From assembly GCA_032718475.1 (NCBI GenBank), contig JAUCBJ010004643.1:1-64000 (forward strand): a stretch of DNA of 64,000 bases, given 5' to 3'. Of this stretch, positions 34,808-45,500 are shown piece after piece (the stretch's first letter is position 1; each line of letters starts with the position of its first letter). Origin of the DNA: Nemertoderma westbladi (taxonomy: Eukaryota > Xenacoelomorpha > Nemertodermatida > Nemertodermatidae). A model generated the notes under the pieces. The model had not been told where the DNA came from. It searched no databases and saw nothing but the letters and a program-made list of their open reading frames with translations. The position numbers and the translations under genes are program-made.

Positions 34808-37800
34808 TACTGAATGAATTATTTAATCTTTAATTACTGCAGTAATTAATGGTTATATTACATTAATACCAAAATATTTAGTCACTTTAGAAAATAATTA
34901 AACGCATTAACTGCTTAAGTAATACATCATTTAATATACAGTATCTATCTAATTTAATATTTATTTGAATTATTTGAATGAACTGTTCATACTGTAGTCG
35001 TAAAATTTAATTACCGGTAGCTTACTATTTCTGATTTCAATCTAAAATCCATTACGCTTGTACTTACACTTGTTTATAACCATTCGGTTATTTAAAGAAT
35101 AAATATGAATATTATATGACGGTTGCCGTGGGATATTAAATTGAAACATATTTTCCACTACCGCAACAATAATATGTCAGTGGTATGTGTCACTACCAGC
35201 TAAGCCAAGGTGTACAGTATTGAATAACTAGTTCACTTTGAGATAGGAAAATACCTAACCGGTATTAGAAGACTACTACTCAAATAAATACCGGTAATTC
35301 ATTTTCTGGCTACTGTAGTTTTCATTATTTTCACTAAGAATTAACTTACCTCTAGCCAGTCAGGTATACTAAAGTTTAATTTAGTTCAGAAGCGTTTGCT
35401 GTTTGACTTAACTGGGTGTTTTAATAGGCCTACCCGCGGTATCGGAAACGCTTGACTAAACAGTTATGACTTAAAACTGAAAGTTTTATACCGGTACTAA
35501 ACATGACTGGTGAATACAGCTATAGCGGTACAAACAGTACAGTTGACTTTTAATACTGAAAGTATTTCTGGCAATCTGGTAGCGCTACTTGAATACCAGT
35601 ACCAGTAACTGATATACTGAAACAGGGGCCTGAACATTGATTAGTGATTACAGTAACATTTGTCAGGCTGTACAAACAGTGGAAATTATAATACTGGAAG
35701 TATTTATGGTTGGGATACTTAACCTCCATCTTACCAATGTCTGATAGTAGCATAACTGATATAAGTGGACTAACAGATGGTCAGATAGTTGATGACCGGT
35801 TCCTGGTAGGCCTATAGGACCAAGCCGGTGGCATTTACTACCGCAGTACTAAAAGTATTTTAGCCTGCCTGACAGTCTGGCCGTATGATTTTGGTAGCGC
35901 TTACCGGTAACGGTACCGGTCTGCCGGTGTAGTTGCTGCAATCAGTAGTTACTGTATGTACAGTATCTTTTACTTTGGCGCCCAAAAGGGTTGGATACGT
36001 TTTGTTTCTTAAATTTTAAGTGTTTTTAACCTGAATTATTATTTAAGATAGGCAATTAATGAGTTTCGCTATCGGTAACATCTGTTGTCATTGTTTTACT
36101 TAGTACTACAGTCAGACAGTATCACTTGGCCAATTATACCTGATGACAAGGGTTAACAAACAGACAAATTAATCAAACAAATTGATTGGTCATTGGTAAG
36201 AAGTATAGCGGTCGCGGACGATTTAAACGAATTCAGTATGTCGTAATGTCGATTAGCGTACTACGTCTCATCGCTTACTCTTCGTCTCTCCGCCCATAAC
36301 GATTACAGATACAGAAACAGATGATTATAGAAACAGATGATAGATTATTGTAACAAAGTATAACAAACAGGTTTGTTAATCACGTTTAGTTTGTTATTGT
36401 ACCTTATGCCAACTGGTACTGTCTTTCAACAATATCGTAGGTCTCCCATACAGTATCTTAATAATAATTACACACATGTGGGTGGAATCACATTGAAAAG
36501 TTGTTTTACTAAATATAAACTCATACTAGGCCTATAACTAATACCGAACTCGAACTGTAATTTAGGCCTATGTTGTACTTTATGTAATAAATTACAAAAT
36601 TTCAAGGGGTAAAAATATCGTGACAATAAATTATTAGATTTTATTAATTGATGTACGCAGTTCGCTATGATAAATGCTTGCGATACAGATAACATTAACC
36701 TGCATATTCGATGGTATAATACTGTATAAGCCTATGTATTATACTGTAGGTCGACATTTATTTCGTCACTTTCCATTTATTCTGTATACTGTATAAGTAC
36801 TGTATTGTGCAATATTTTCCTTTCAGCCTTAATAATCACACAGTGTTTATAAGGAGGTTGGACCTAACGTTGAACCTAACAAGGAGGTTGAACCTAACCT
36901 AAAGATTCTTCGGATGATTCTTCAACGAAATAAAAGTTTACCACCAACGTTGTGTAAATGGCCTGCTGATTTATTCTGCATAATAAGCTGATACCGTTAG
37001 TACAGTCTGACAGTAGTATATAAATAAATTATTATAACACGTAATATTATTATAGTTATCATCAACGCATAACAAACATTAGGTCTACCGGTAATTATCT
37101 TATCAATTAAAACTCAGTATCTATTAGCGACGGGAACAACATTTTCGCTGCGAATTACGTCGACTCAATTAGACGGAAATCAATTTATTTGAATACGCCA
37201 ATAATAAATTACAGTACGTACCGTAGGCCTACCTACTGTACCGGTAAAATTACTTTCATTATACAGTTGGTATATACTGCCTTTTAATCCTTAACTAGTT
37301 AATCTAATTAACCTTTTACTGTTCCACCATCGTTTAATCGTTTACATTAATTTTATTTACTTTTCAGATATATTCATATTTCCACGACGAACCTGTTATA
37401 CAGTAAGTCTGTTAAAGATAAAGTTTAAATTCTGCTTGGATCCAGTTAAGTCTGCTGTGGGACAAGCGTGGAACTTTACTGAATATATCGAATATTCAAC
37501 TGAATATAAATAAGTATACGAATTATTTAACTAAATATTGGAAATGTTTGTTTATTGTTAATGTTTATATGTTTATGTTTATTGTTACTGTTTAAAAGTT
37601 TGAATGTTTATGTTTATTGTTACTGTTTAAATGTTTATTTGTAAATGTAAATGTTTGTTTGTACTGTAGGATATTTACTTGGATCAATTGGGTTAATTTA
37701 GCCTTATTTGTTGTTAATTGCAATATAAAACATATATGTGTAGGCGTACTGTAAGTCTAATATTACATTAAACTATTAAATCTGAGTATCTGTGGTGAAG

Positions 37801-37825
37801 GGTCTAAATCCTTTCTAAAATCAAA
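34808..37825. other. 3-kb divergent intergenic region of the Helitron-like element
   Basis: No coding frame of substance. It is dense in accggt and taggccta palindromes, especially 35.0-36.0 kb, and has a short acctaac-type repetition at 36838-36900. As the spacer between two divergent genes it should contain both promoters, but I cannot point to a core promoter with confidence. Confidence 0.5.
37540..37660. repeat. Degenerate TG-rich tandem repeat upstream of the Rep-helicase gene
   Basis: Blocks of atgtttattgttactgttta repeat imperfectly about three times, 170-290 bp before the start codon at 37826. Confidence 0.6.
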
Positions 37826-40800
37826 ATGCCTTTCGTGTCCAAAAAACGTAAGCGACATATAAACAAATGTTCCAAATGCCAATGCATTATATCGAACGAA
37901 CGGTCGGGTTTATCCGAAGTTTGCGACCGCTGTGAATTGTCTGCTGTTGGTACGTCATCCATCAACAGTGAGATTCCTCTATCAAACGCCAACGATCCCC
38001 AAATTATCACTAGTAGCCAGATAGTACCACCTGAGGTACAGGTCATGTTACCAACAGACACTAACTCTGGTGAAAACGTAAGTACTAACCAGATTGAAAC
38101 ACACGACTCATATTGTAACTTGTACAATAATGGATTCGAGTCGGAATCCAGTTTAGAATACCCCGACAGTGACGAGGAGGAATCCATCCTCATGTCGTCC
38201 CAAAATGAGTCTCACACTTCAAGAACCCGTGTTAACCGACAAAGGTGCCAGGTATGCCGTCGAATTTGTAGAACAAATAGCTTATATTGCAATGCTCATC
38301 AAATGAGTTGGAGTAGACGCAACCCTGAAAGTAATACCAGTCGTAGTGCAGCGTCAGCTAACATAGAAAGCAGTGATAGTGACGTGAGTGGAATAGAAAA
38401 ATCATCAGCTGGTGATTCATCGTCATCATTTGATTTATCAGATGATGATGATATTGACGACTTTGCGTCGGATGGAGAGGTAATTCCAGGTGAATCACAA
38501 TTATCCAACCAGCCTCTAGAAAGGCGTAAATATTGTATAATATGTAACAATACACTCGTTTCACATAATTCTATGTATTGCACGTCACATAGAGCCATCC
38601 AAACAGTGCGCTCTATAACCACATTGAACACAAATGAGTCAGATATTGCGATGGTACAGCAACCATTAACATACAGCACAGAAATTTTAATGTGCCAGAA
38701 TTGTTTTCGTTGGGCTCTACCTTCCAATGATATAGACCTCGGGTATATACTCAGAAGTTCCGTGGCATTTACTAAACATTTCCGCCATATTCATAAACAT
38801 TCTGCGGACGCATATACAATATTATGTACATTATGCGCTGTATATTTGACCACAAAATATAATAAATCCTCCGCCCGCCAATGGCAGTTCATGTGGCCCT
38901 CTGTTCTCTGGCACCTCCTTTCCGTTAAAGGTATTGTTGATGATTTTCATCCGTGGAAATTCATCACAACATCCTTGCGGGAATCGTGGTTGCCTTCAGT
39001 GTCCCAAATGCACCACACATTAGTTGATGTCACCATAGAAACGCCGCCACCATATTTCAGAGATATTACCACTGATATCTCGGTGTTTCTAGATGACATC
39101 AAATCGATGAAACTCGTGAGACTCATAGCCGCACTTAATCGACACCCAAGTTGTTCGGTTAGATGTGTTTATGGTTGTCACGAGTTTCTAGAATACTCCA
39201 AACCAATATCATTGGCGGCGATATTAAATGAAGTCGTCCCCGACTTCACTGTGTACTGCTCTAAACATCTGAAATATATGCGTCCTGATTGGATGGAGAC
39301 AGTAAGTTTCCTCGAAATTTTCCAAGTTGCGCCGTCAGTTACGATATCCAACGAAGAGGGATTGTGTATCCGTGTGTGTAAACTACATAAGGGTGGCAAT
39401 ACCCTTCGCTACGTACACGTCCCACCAAACCCTGTTGTAGGGAGTTTCCCCTGCACAATTCCCGACCGCCTTGGCTCTGCAGTCTTTGTTCCGAGAACAT
39501 TTCGGACAGCCAAAGCCGGATACGCTTCCCACACCTACCAGATGTGGGAGGAACAGGGAGCGTATTCCGGTATGACCAGCTTCACTCTCTCGACTGATCG
39601 ACGTTTTGATGTCACAGACGAGAGAGTGGGGCAGTTAGAATCATTATTGCTCCAAACTCGCCCAGATTGTCTGGCCCTACTTTACAATCTTGTAAATAAC
39701 GGTCAGTTGTCTGAGCAGACAATGGAGCAATTTATTAATGTTCTTAAACCTTTGGATTTACAGGGACTGTTCTCCGCCCTATCCAAAGGTACTGCAGTAC
39801 CTCTATCAAGTGCTTTAGCACTACGGGACCAGTTAGGGACTGTGACTGTTCCTAATCTGGAACATATTCAGGAAAATGATCCGGAACATATTGGATCACT
39901 TCCTGATGATCAGATTGACCAGGTTTTAGAGCAAGTTTCTCTGGGGAACGTAGTTTGCGACCGCGTTCAGTCACCAGTTTTGTTGGCTGACCAGGGTGAT
40001 GCCGTTGTTGAACCACTTAACAACCATCCAAATATACCCGAACCTGTAATAGGTACTGTAGTTGGAAATCCGGTACAGTTCAACTCGTCCCAAATGAGAT
40101 TGTGGCCGAAAATTATCCCAAACGTACAAAATTGCGACGGCTACGGCGCTATGCCCTTAGTACCTATCATAAAAGATACTAGCAACTTGGTACTGTATCT
40201 TTGTTCTTCCATTTCACTTAACGTGGATGCAGTGTGGAAGTCATTACAACTTTCAGTCAATGACGGAAACTTCAAATGGTGTGGCTATCTGCTACGCTAT
40301 TTGTCTAAGTATATTACACCCTTCACTGCGTCAAAAAATAGTAATAGAAATATACCATTCATTAAACGACCAACTGATTTACAAATTAATGAAGTTTTAC
40401 GTAACATCCCATCAACAGCAGCGCCAGTGCAGCAGCAAGTTGCTACTATCTTCTCCAACTTGAACAAAATAGAAAATATTCGGATTGAACATAGATCCAT
40501 TATTTCTAATGAAAATGTGTCTGAATTTGTTCAGAATCTCCCACCATCTTCAGAAGTGAATGTCGTATTTATATCGACAGTAGAAAGGCCATCACCGGCC
40601 TTTTCCACTCCATTTGTCCCGGCAAAAATTATTTCCGTAAACAATATCAATACCTGGCAATTGCGTTTTCTTGCCACTTCGTTCTCCACTGCCGCCATTA
40701 TATACCAGTCATATCCTTTCGGGGTTAATGGCTGGTATATAGAGTCTAACAAGACTCCAACAAAGTCGCCAGTGCTGCCGACTGACATACTGCGGAAATG

Positions 40801-41857
40801 GTCTCTCGCAGTCTATACAACTATATATACTGTAGACGGCTCCCTTTTGAGGGACCAAACCTTACAATCAATGGGTGGCCAATCTAAAGTCAAATGTGCC
40901 ACACACCAGCTTCCCTTTATTAGGGAACTGCGCAATAATATATTCAAATGTGGAGAAACATTAGAAAATGGGTCGAGGTGCAAAAGGGTGGCTGCTTGGA
41001 GGTGTCCAGCATTTACTGCGCAACCCTGCAAGCAATGCCCAGCTGCACTTTGCAGGAAGCACTGGCAGTCATGTTCTTCAAATCGGGGTAGTTTCATTGT
41101 TCCTCCACCGGAAGATGAGGCCATCCTGACTGTAGAGCATGATGAGCCATTTAGTGACGATGACGTCATTGATGACGTATATTGTGACGTGGCCCCGGAA
41201 GTAGAGGTCATCTCTCAAGAACCTCTAGATTACACAGACGATCTAGATTTTGCAATGAACGCCGGTGTATTTTCTGATGACACTGGCCATGACCCGGCAG
41301 GTGCTGTTCCTCAGACTGACAGTGGTCTGTCGAGCCTTTCTTTTAATGTTGAAAGAAAGATGGTCCCTGGACATGTTATTCTTAACCACGGGATGGGACT
41401 CTTACAACGAAGGGGACATGTGGTAGACACGCCAGCATCGTTTAAGAGATGGCTGGAAAATCTCGTAGCCACTACACCAACAAAGTCCGTATCATTAATG
41501 TACCCCGAGTCAATTCTTTTCCCTTCCATTTTTTGGCAATTAATGGAGGATGGTTCAATTCCGGGTGCCATACCTCATCCCCTTTGGGGAAATTCCAGCG
41601 CCCGGAAAATGTTGGGTTTTGAAACTCTTAGTAAACAATTGCAAGTGCGGGTTTTAAACCAAGACCTTTTAACCTCCACCGACCCTACTGCTGATAAACT
41701 GCTACTTGCAGTTTATTTTCGATGCTTTATTAAATATTTTATTAAGAAATACGGACACCAGATTTGTTTCCAACCGTGGTTGGGAAGACATACTAAATTT
41801 TGCTGGAACCCTGCCAAAAGGAAATCAGACAGGGTTATTAAACCTGGATGTTACTGA
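37826..41857 (+). CDS. Rep-helicase polyprotein, part 1: Cys-rich N-terminal region, 1,343 aa
   Basis: The first frame of the large Helitron-like gene. The start has a favourable aaaATG context after an in-frame stop. A KKRKRH basic patch (residues 7-11 area) could direct nuclear import. Several CxxC clusters follow: Cys15/18/20/33/36, then about 139-160, 235-252 and 289-292, and a long Cys/His-rich block at about 1022-1083 (KCATHQ to ALCRKHWQSC). Ser/acidic stretches lie near 105-215 and 1095-1150. The middle, about 300-1000, is globular in composition but matches nothing I recognise. The last part (ADKLLLAVYFRCFIKYF) runs into the Rep region, and the second frame continues it from about 41770. 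In Helitrons the N-terminus usually has zinc-finger-like motifs before the Rep domain, but 1,300 residues is much longer than usual. The frame is intact, so it is either young or under selection. Confidence 0.8.
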   Translation: MPFVSKKRKRHINKCSKCQCIISNERSGLSEVCDRCELSAVGTSSINSEIPLSNANDPQIITSSQIVPPEVQVMLPTDTNSGENVSTNQIETHDSYCNLYNNGFESESSLEYPDSDEEESILMSSQNESHTSRTRVNRQRCQVCRRICRTNSLYCNAHQMSWSRRNPESNTSRSAASANIESSDSDVSGIEKSSAGDSSSSFDLSDDDDIDDFASDGEVIPGESQLSNQPLERRKYCIICNNTLVSHNSMYCTSHRAIQTVRSITTLNTNESDIAMVQQPLTYSTEILMCQNCFRWALPSNDIDLGYILRSSVAFTKHFRHIHKHSADAYTILCTLCAVYLTTKYNKSSARQWQFMWPSVLWHLLSVKGIVDDFHPWKFITTSLRESWLPSVSQMHHTLVDVTIETPPPYFRDITTDISVFLDDIKSMKLVRLIAALNRHPSCSVRCVYGCHEFLEYSKPISLAAILNEVVPDFTVYCSKHLKYMRPDWMETVSFLEIFQVAPSVTISNEEGLCIRVCKLHKGGNTLRYVHVPPNPVVGSFPCTIPDRLGSAVFVPRTFRTAKAGYASHTYQMWEEQGAYSGMTSFTLSTDRRFDVTDERVGQLESLLLQTRPDCLALLYNLVNNGQLSEQTMEQFINVLKPLDLQGLFSALSKGTAVPLSSALALRDQLGTVTVPNLEHIQENDPEHIGSLPDDQIDQVLEQVSLGNVVCDRVQSPVLLADQGDAVVEPLNNHPNIPEPVIGTVVGNPVQFNSSQMRLWPKIIPNVQNCDGYGAMPLVPIIKDTSNLVLYLCSSISLNVDAVWKSLQLSVNDGNFKWCGYLLRYLSKYITPFTASKNSNRNIPFIKRPTDLQINEVLRNIPSTAAPVQQQVATIFSNLNKIENIRIEHRSIISNENVSEFVQNLPPSSEVNVVFISTVERPSPAFSTPFVPAKIISVNNINTWQLRFLATSFSTAAIIYQSYPFGVNGWYIESNKTPTKSPVLPTDILRKWSLAVYTTIYTVDGSLLRDQTLQSMGGQSKVKCATHQLPFIRELRNNIFKCGETLENGSRCKRVAAWRCPAFTAQPCKQCPAALCRKHWQSCSSNRGSFIVPPPEDEAILTVEHDEPFSDDDVIDDVYCDVAPEVEVISQEPLDYTDDLDFAMNAGVFSDDTGHDPAGAVPQTDSGLSSLSFNVERKMVPGHVILNHGMGLLQRRGHVVDTPASFKRWLENLVATTPTKSVSLMYPESILFPSIFWQLMEDGSIPGAIPHPLWGNSSARKMLGFETLSKQLQVRVLNQDLLTSTDPTADKLLLAVYFRCFIKYFIKKYGHQICFQPWLGRHTKFCWNPAKRKSDRVIKPGCY

Positions 41858-42590
41858 CAGTAACACCCGGGTCATTGAATTGGCTAGTTGCCTAGCCGAG
41901 AGGGGTGAGCCTACATATTTTTATACTCACTCCTTCTCCATGGACAGCCACTACGGTGTGAAGCCTATATTTCACCAGGTAGAATGTATTGTCGAGAAAC
42001 ACCGCCAACAATACATCTTAGATAACGGACTTCCCTGTGTTGGGGAAACTTACACTTGTAAGATGGCAGAATCGATCCGCCAGTCAGCCATGATCCAGCT
42101 CCTCCGGTCCGTCCAAAGAGCTGGATCTTATCATATGAATTACATTAGATTTTCAGCTGAGCAGCCTCTTGGTGAGGTTGACGATATGTGGTACACCTGG
42201 GAGTTCCAGGACACCAAAGGGAATGTACCACATATACATTCTCTAATCATAGTAAAGAATGCCGACAAAGAGTCTGATGAGGTATTTCTCCGCATCAGAG
42301 CCTCCGAACAGACATTCTTTACTAAGGATGAGATTGAGGAGTTCCTTGCTGAGGGTCTCATTCGAGACAGAGACCACCTGGATGAGATTTACCGCAATCT
42401 GGTACGTCTCATCCACGATTGTGAGAAATCGGGGTTTACCTGCCATAAGAAGGTAGACTCTTCTGGACAGCGTATTTGCCGCAAACACGTGAACCCGCCA
42501 TCGCATGGACATTATTATGAAGAGTTACCAAACAATCATTCCAAGGAAGCGTTACAGGTCTACCAACGACGGTATGGCCACAATCAATGA
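41706..42590 (+). CDS. Rep-helicase polyprotein, part 2: HUH Rep nuclease core, 294 aa
   Basis: The second frame, offset +1 from part 1, overlaps it by about 150 bp; the switch probably lies near 41770. It contains GEPTYFYTHSFSMD (residues 68-81), equivalent to the FfTfT motif that precedes the nuclease in Helitron Reps, then WEFQDTKGNVPHIHSLI with His176-Ile-His178, the metal-binding HUH motif. A C/H-rich segment (FTCHKKVDSSGQRICRKHV) follows, as in Helitron Reps. The nicking tyrosines are not in this frame but appear at the start of part 3, again offset by +1. The ATG at 41706 is probably not a real start; this is an internal segment of one long protein. Confidence 0.85.
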   Translation: MQFIFDALLNILLRNTDTRFVSNRGWEDILNFAGTLPKGNQTGLLNLDVTDSNTRVIELASCLAERGEPTYFYTHSFSMDSHYGVKPIFHQVECIVEKHRQQYILDNGLPCVGETYTCKMAESIRQSAMIQLLRSVQRAGSYHMNYIRFSAEQPLGEVDDMWYTWEFQDTKGNVPHIHSLIIVKNADKESDEVFLRIRASEQTFFTKDEIEEFLAEGLIRDRDHLDEIYRNLVRLIHDCEKSGFTCHKKVDSSGQRICRKHVNPPSHGHYYEELPNNHSKEALQVYQRRYGHNQ

Positions 42591-45500
42591 ATACGGCACC
42601 TTCCAATTGCATGCCCCAATCCGTGCTGGGAAACATTTCTACGCCTCAGAGTATACCTATCCAATATTCTCGCCCTGTAACAACAGATTATTTGCGGCCA
42701 CACAGTGCAACGACAACCTATTGGTGTGCGATGGTTGCACCAGTTCACGTTATTGCGTCAAATACGCTGCCGGTGCTGAGGAGAAACGGGACGTACGATT
42801 TACCGCAGGCCAAGCATCGGCCAATGTAGTTCACGCACAGGAGGATGAGCTGAAGAACATTAAAATTTCAGGTCCCGCCATTCTGCGCAAGGAGGAATTG
42901 GAGAAACAAGCTAGTAAACAAAAGACCGTGTTTGCTCGGCTTGTTGGTGCTCCTGAGTTGGGGTGGCACATTTTGCACCTCCCCGTGACTGTCCCGTCGT
43001 CAGAATTTATCCATATTCCAACCACCTCCATAGAAAATAGGGCTGGGGTTGTTATGCCTTGGAAGAACCAAAATCCAAAGCATCCAGCCCATACAGAATG
43101 CGAACGTGTTCGCTCACAACTGCTGTATCTACCATCCCATCGTCATTTCACATCAAACCAAACTATGACGATGGTAGATCAACAGGATTCCATCATATCA
43201 GTTGATCTAATGACGGTGTTTTGTCTGCGGCCACCAGAACTCTTGTTTGTTTTACGACCAAAGTTATATTTAACTTGGTTTGCCCAAATTAAATTGCCAT
43301 CCAAAAAATCTGAAATTAAATCTATACACGAAAGGAAATTAAGAACAAATATACGGGAGTCAATGTGGGTAGATGGTACCAACCATATAGTACAACTACG
43401 ACCATCTGCGGTAAATGAATTAAAATCATATTGTACAAATTATAATTGTAAACATGCCAACGATTCAGAACGCGTTACTGATAATATGCTCTCCATAATA
43501 CATCTAATAGAATTAAACGACAAGCAGGTTACTAATAATTACATATACCAAAATTGTATATTCAAAGACAAAATTCCAATTGCTTGCGACCGAACCATCA
43601 CACCAATGAACCCTGTTAAATTCTTAGTCCACTTATTGTTGAGTATGGGGGAGTTCATAACTGAAATAGACCTGTTCCTCGTTCCAACAATGAGGGACTC
43701 GTTTATTAGAGCGGGACTTTTACCCGCTGCTGGTCCTTACACGCAGGAGAATGTAGACCAAATCCTCACCAAATACCAGTGGGAGCAACTGCGACACGTT
43801 CCAGGTGGGGTGAGAATGTCCGATAAGTATAATATTGTGGCAGCGGATCATGTGCTGCAAAACCTCATACTCAACAATGAGGTGACTACTTATGACACAC
43901 CTACTGTACTCCTAAGTACACTGCAAGAGGAAAATACCATAAAAATTGCAGGAATGCTGCATGATCTCAAACTGGCCACAATAAGAGCATTAAAGTTCGA
44001 CGTAGCCATCGTCAACATGCCGTCATTAGATGAACTGATGGCGGCCACTTTAGAACGGCCTCTTCCATGGAAACCCCAATTGGGAATGGCCCCCGGACAA
44101 TCCCAGGAATCCATGGAGGAACAGAAATATGCCATAGAGTGCATAACTCGGGCAGTTGATAGACTTCTTTCGGGGCACCACAGTTATTCAAAATTCCCCG
44201 TGATCCTTGGACCACCAGGCACTGGGAAAACTTTAGTGATGTGCTATGGTGCGGTTTATGCCATCGCAGGTGGCGCTAATATTATATTCACATCATTGGC
44301 CGCCGAGCGAGCAGTTAAATTTGGTGGAATACACATCCATCAATTACTGCCAATTCCTGTGATTGACCACGAGGGTGGCATCACTAATGTTACAGTTAAC
44401 TCGGAACAAACGGTACGAAAATTACATAACCACAAGGAGAAGTTGGCCTATCTGCGAAATTTACATGTACTTTTCGTAGAAGAAATAGGTACAGTGAGCG
44501 CGGAGATGTTCGCTGTACTGGATCAGGTTCTCCGCCATGTTCGTGAGAATGACTCTCCATTGGGCGGTGTACTAATGATTGCCACTGGCGATACAAAACA
44601 GCTGCCCCCAGTAAAAGGTCATCCAATATGGGTGTCAACCCATATGTTTACTACCTTCAACATCATTTTATTGAACCATTTTGTCCGTTCCGCCCTTGAC
44701 CCCGACCTTATTCGGGTGAACACACTTATCAGGAAATTGCACCTTTCCGAGGATGAGATTATAGAGTACACCTCTATTCTCTCTAGGAAGTGCAATTTCG
44801 TACGAACTTGGGACGCGGTTGACTCCTCTACCTTGAGGGTTTTTGGTAAGCGAAAGGCCGAACGGCAGAGCGTTAAACATATGTTGCATGTCGTTGGAAG
44901 CAGTGGAAAGGAGTGCATGGCAGTCACTGCAGAAGATGAAGAGTCAGTAACTGGTCAATCTGCATGGAAGTCTGCTTCAGCTGCTACAAGGCTGCTACAG
45001 GTCCTCAATAATCGAACCGATGAGCAAGTACTTACACTATTCTGTGGTGCTGTCATGCGGGTCACACGAAATGACCTCTCCCGGAAAGGCTGCTTCCAAG
45101 GCCAACTATGTGTAGTAACCTCTCTGCCTACTCAACCACTCGGGCCATTTAAAGTAATGGTGGCTCCACCCGGTCAAAGGACGGTTCCAGACGACCTAGA
45201 AGGTAGTGGTTGGAAGGAATATACAATACGTAAATTCCAGTCATTGTCTTATTCCGTAGGTCGTGGAATTAGTGGCCGTCGAACACAATACCCGTTGCGA
45301 CATTTTATAGCGGCCACTATCCATCGTATCTTAGTAGATACAATATTAAAATTAGCCACCGCTATTAGTGAGGTTGAGAGCGAGTACCACCTCTGGCTCC
45401 GCTCTCAATTAATCGTCTTGATTAGTAGACTAGAACTTCTAATTAACCTGACCTTCGTAGGAAACAAGGACGACATTCTCCTTGCTACATCTACTTTACT

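Noticed and set aside
36838-36900. acctaac repeats as interstitial telomeric sequence
   Set aside because: Only a few irregular copies mixed with aaggaggttg; no regular TTAGGG or TTAGG array.
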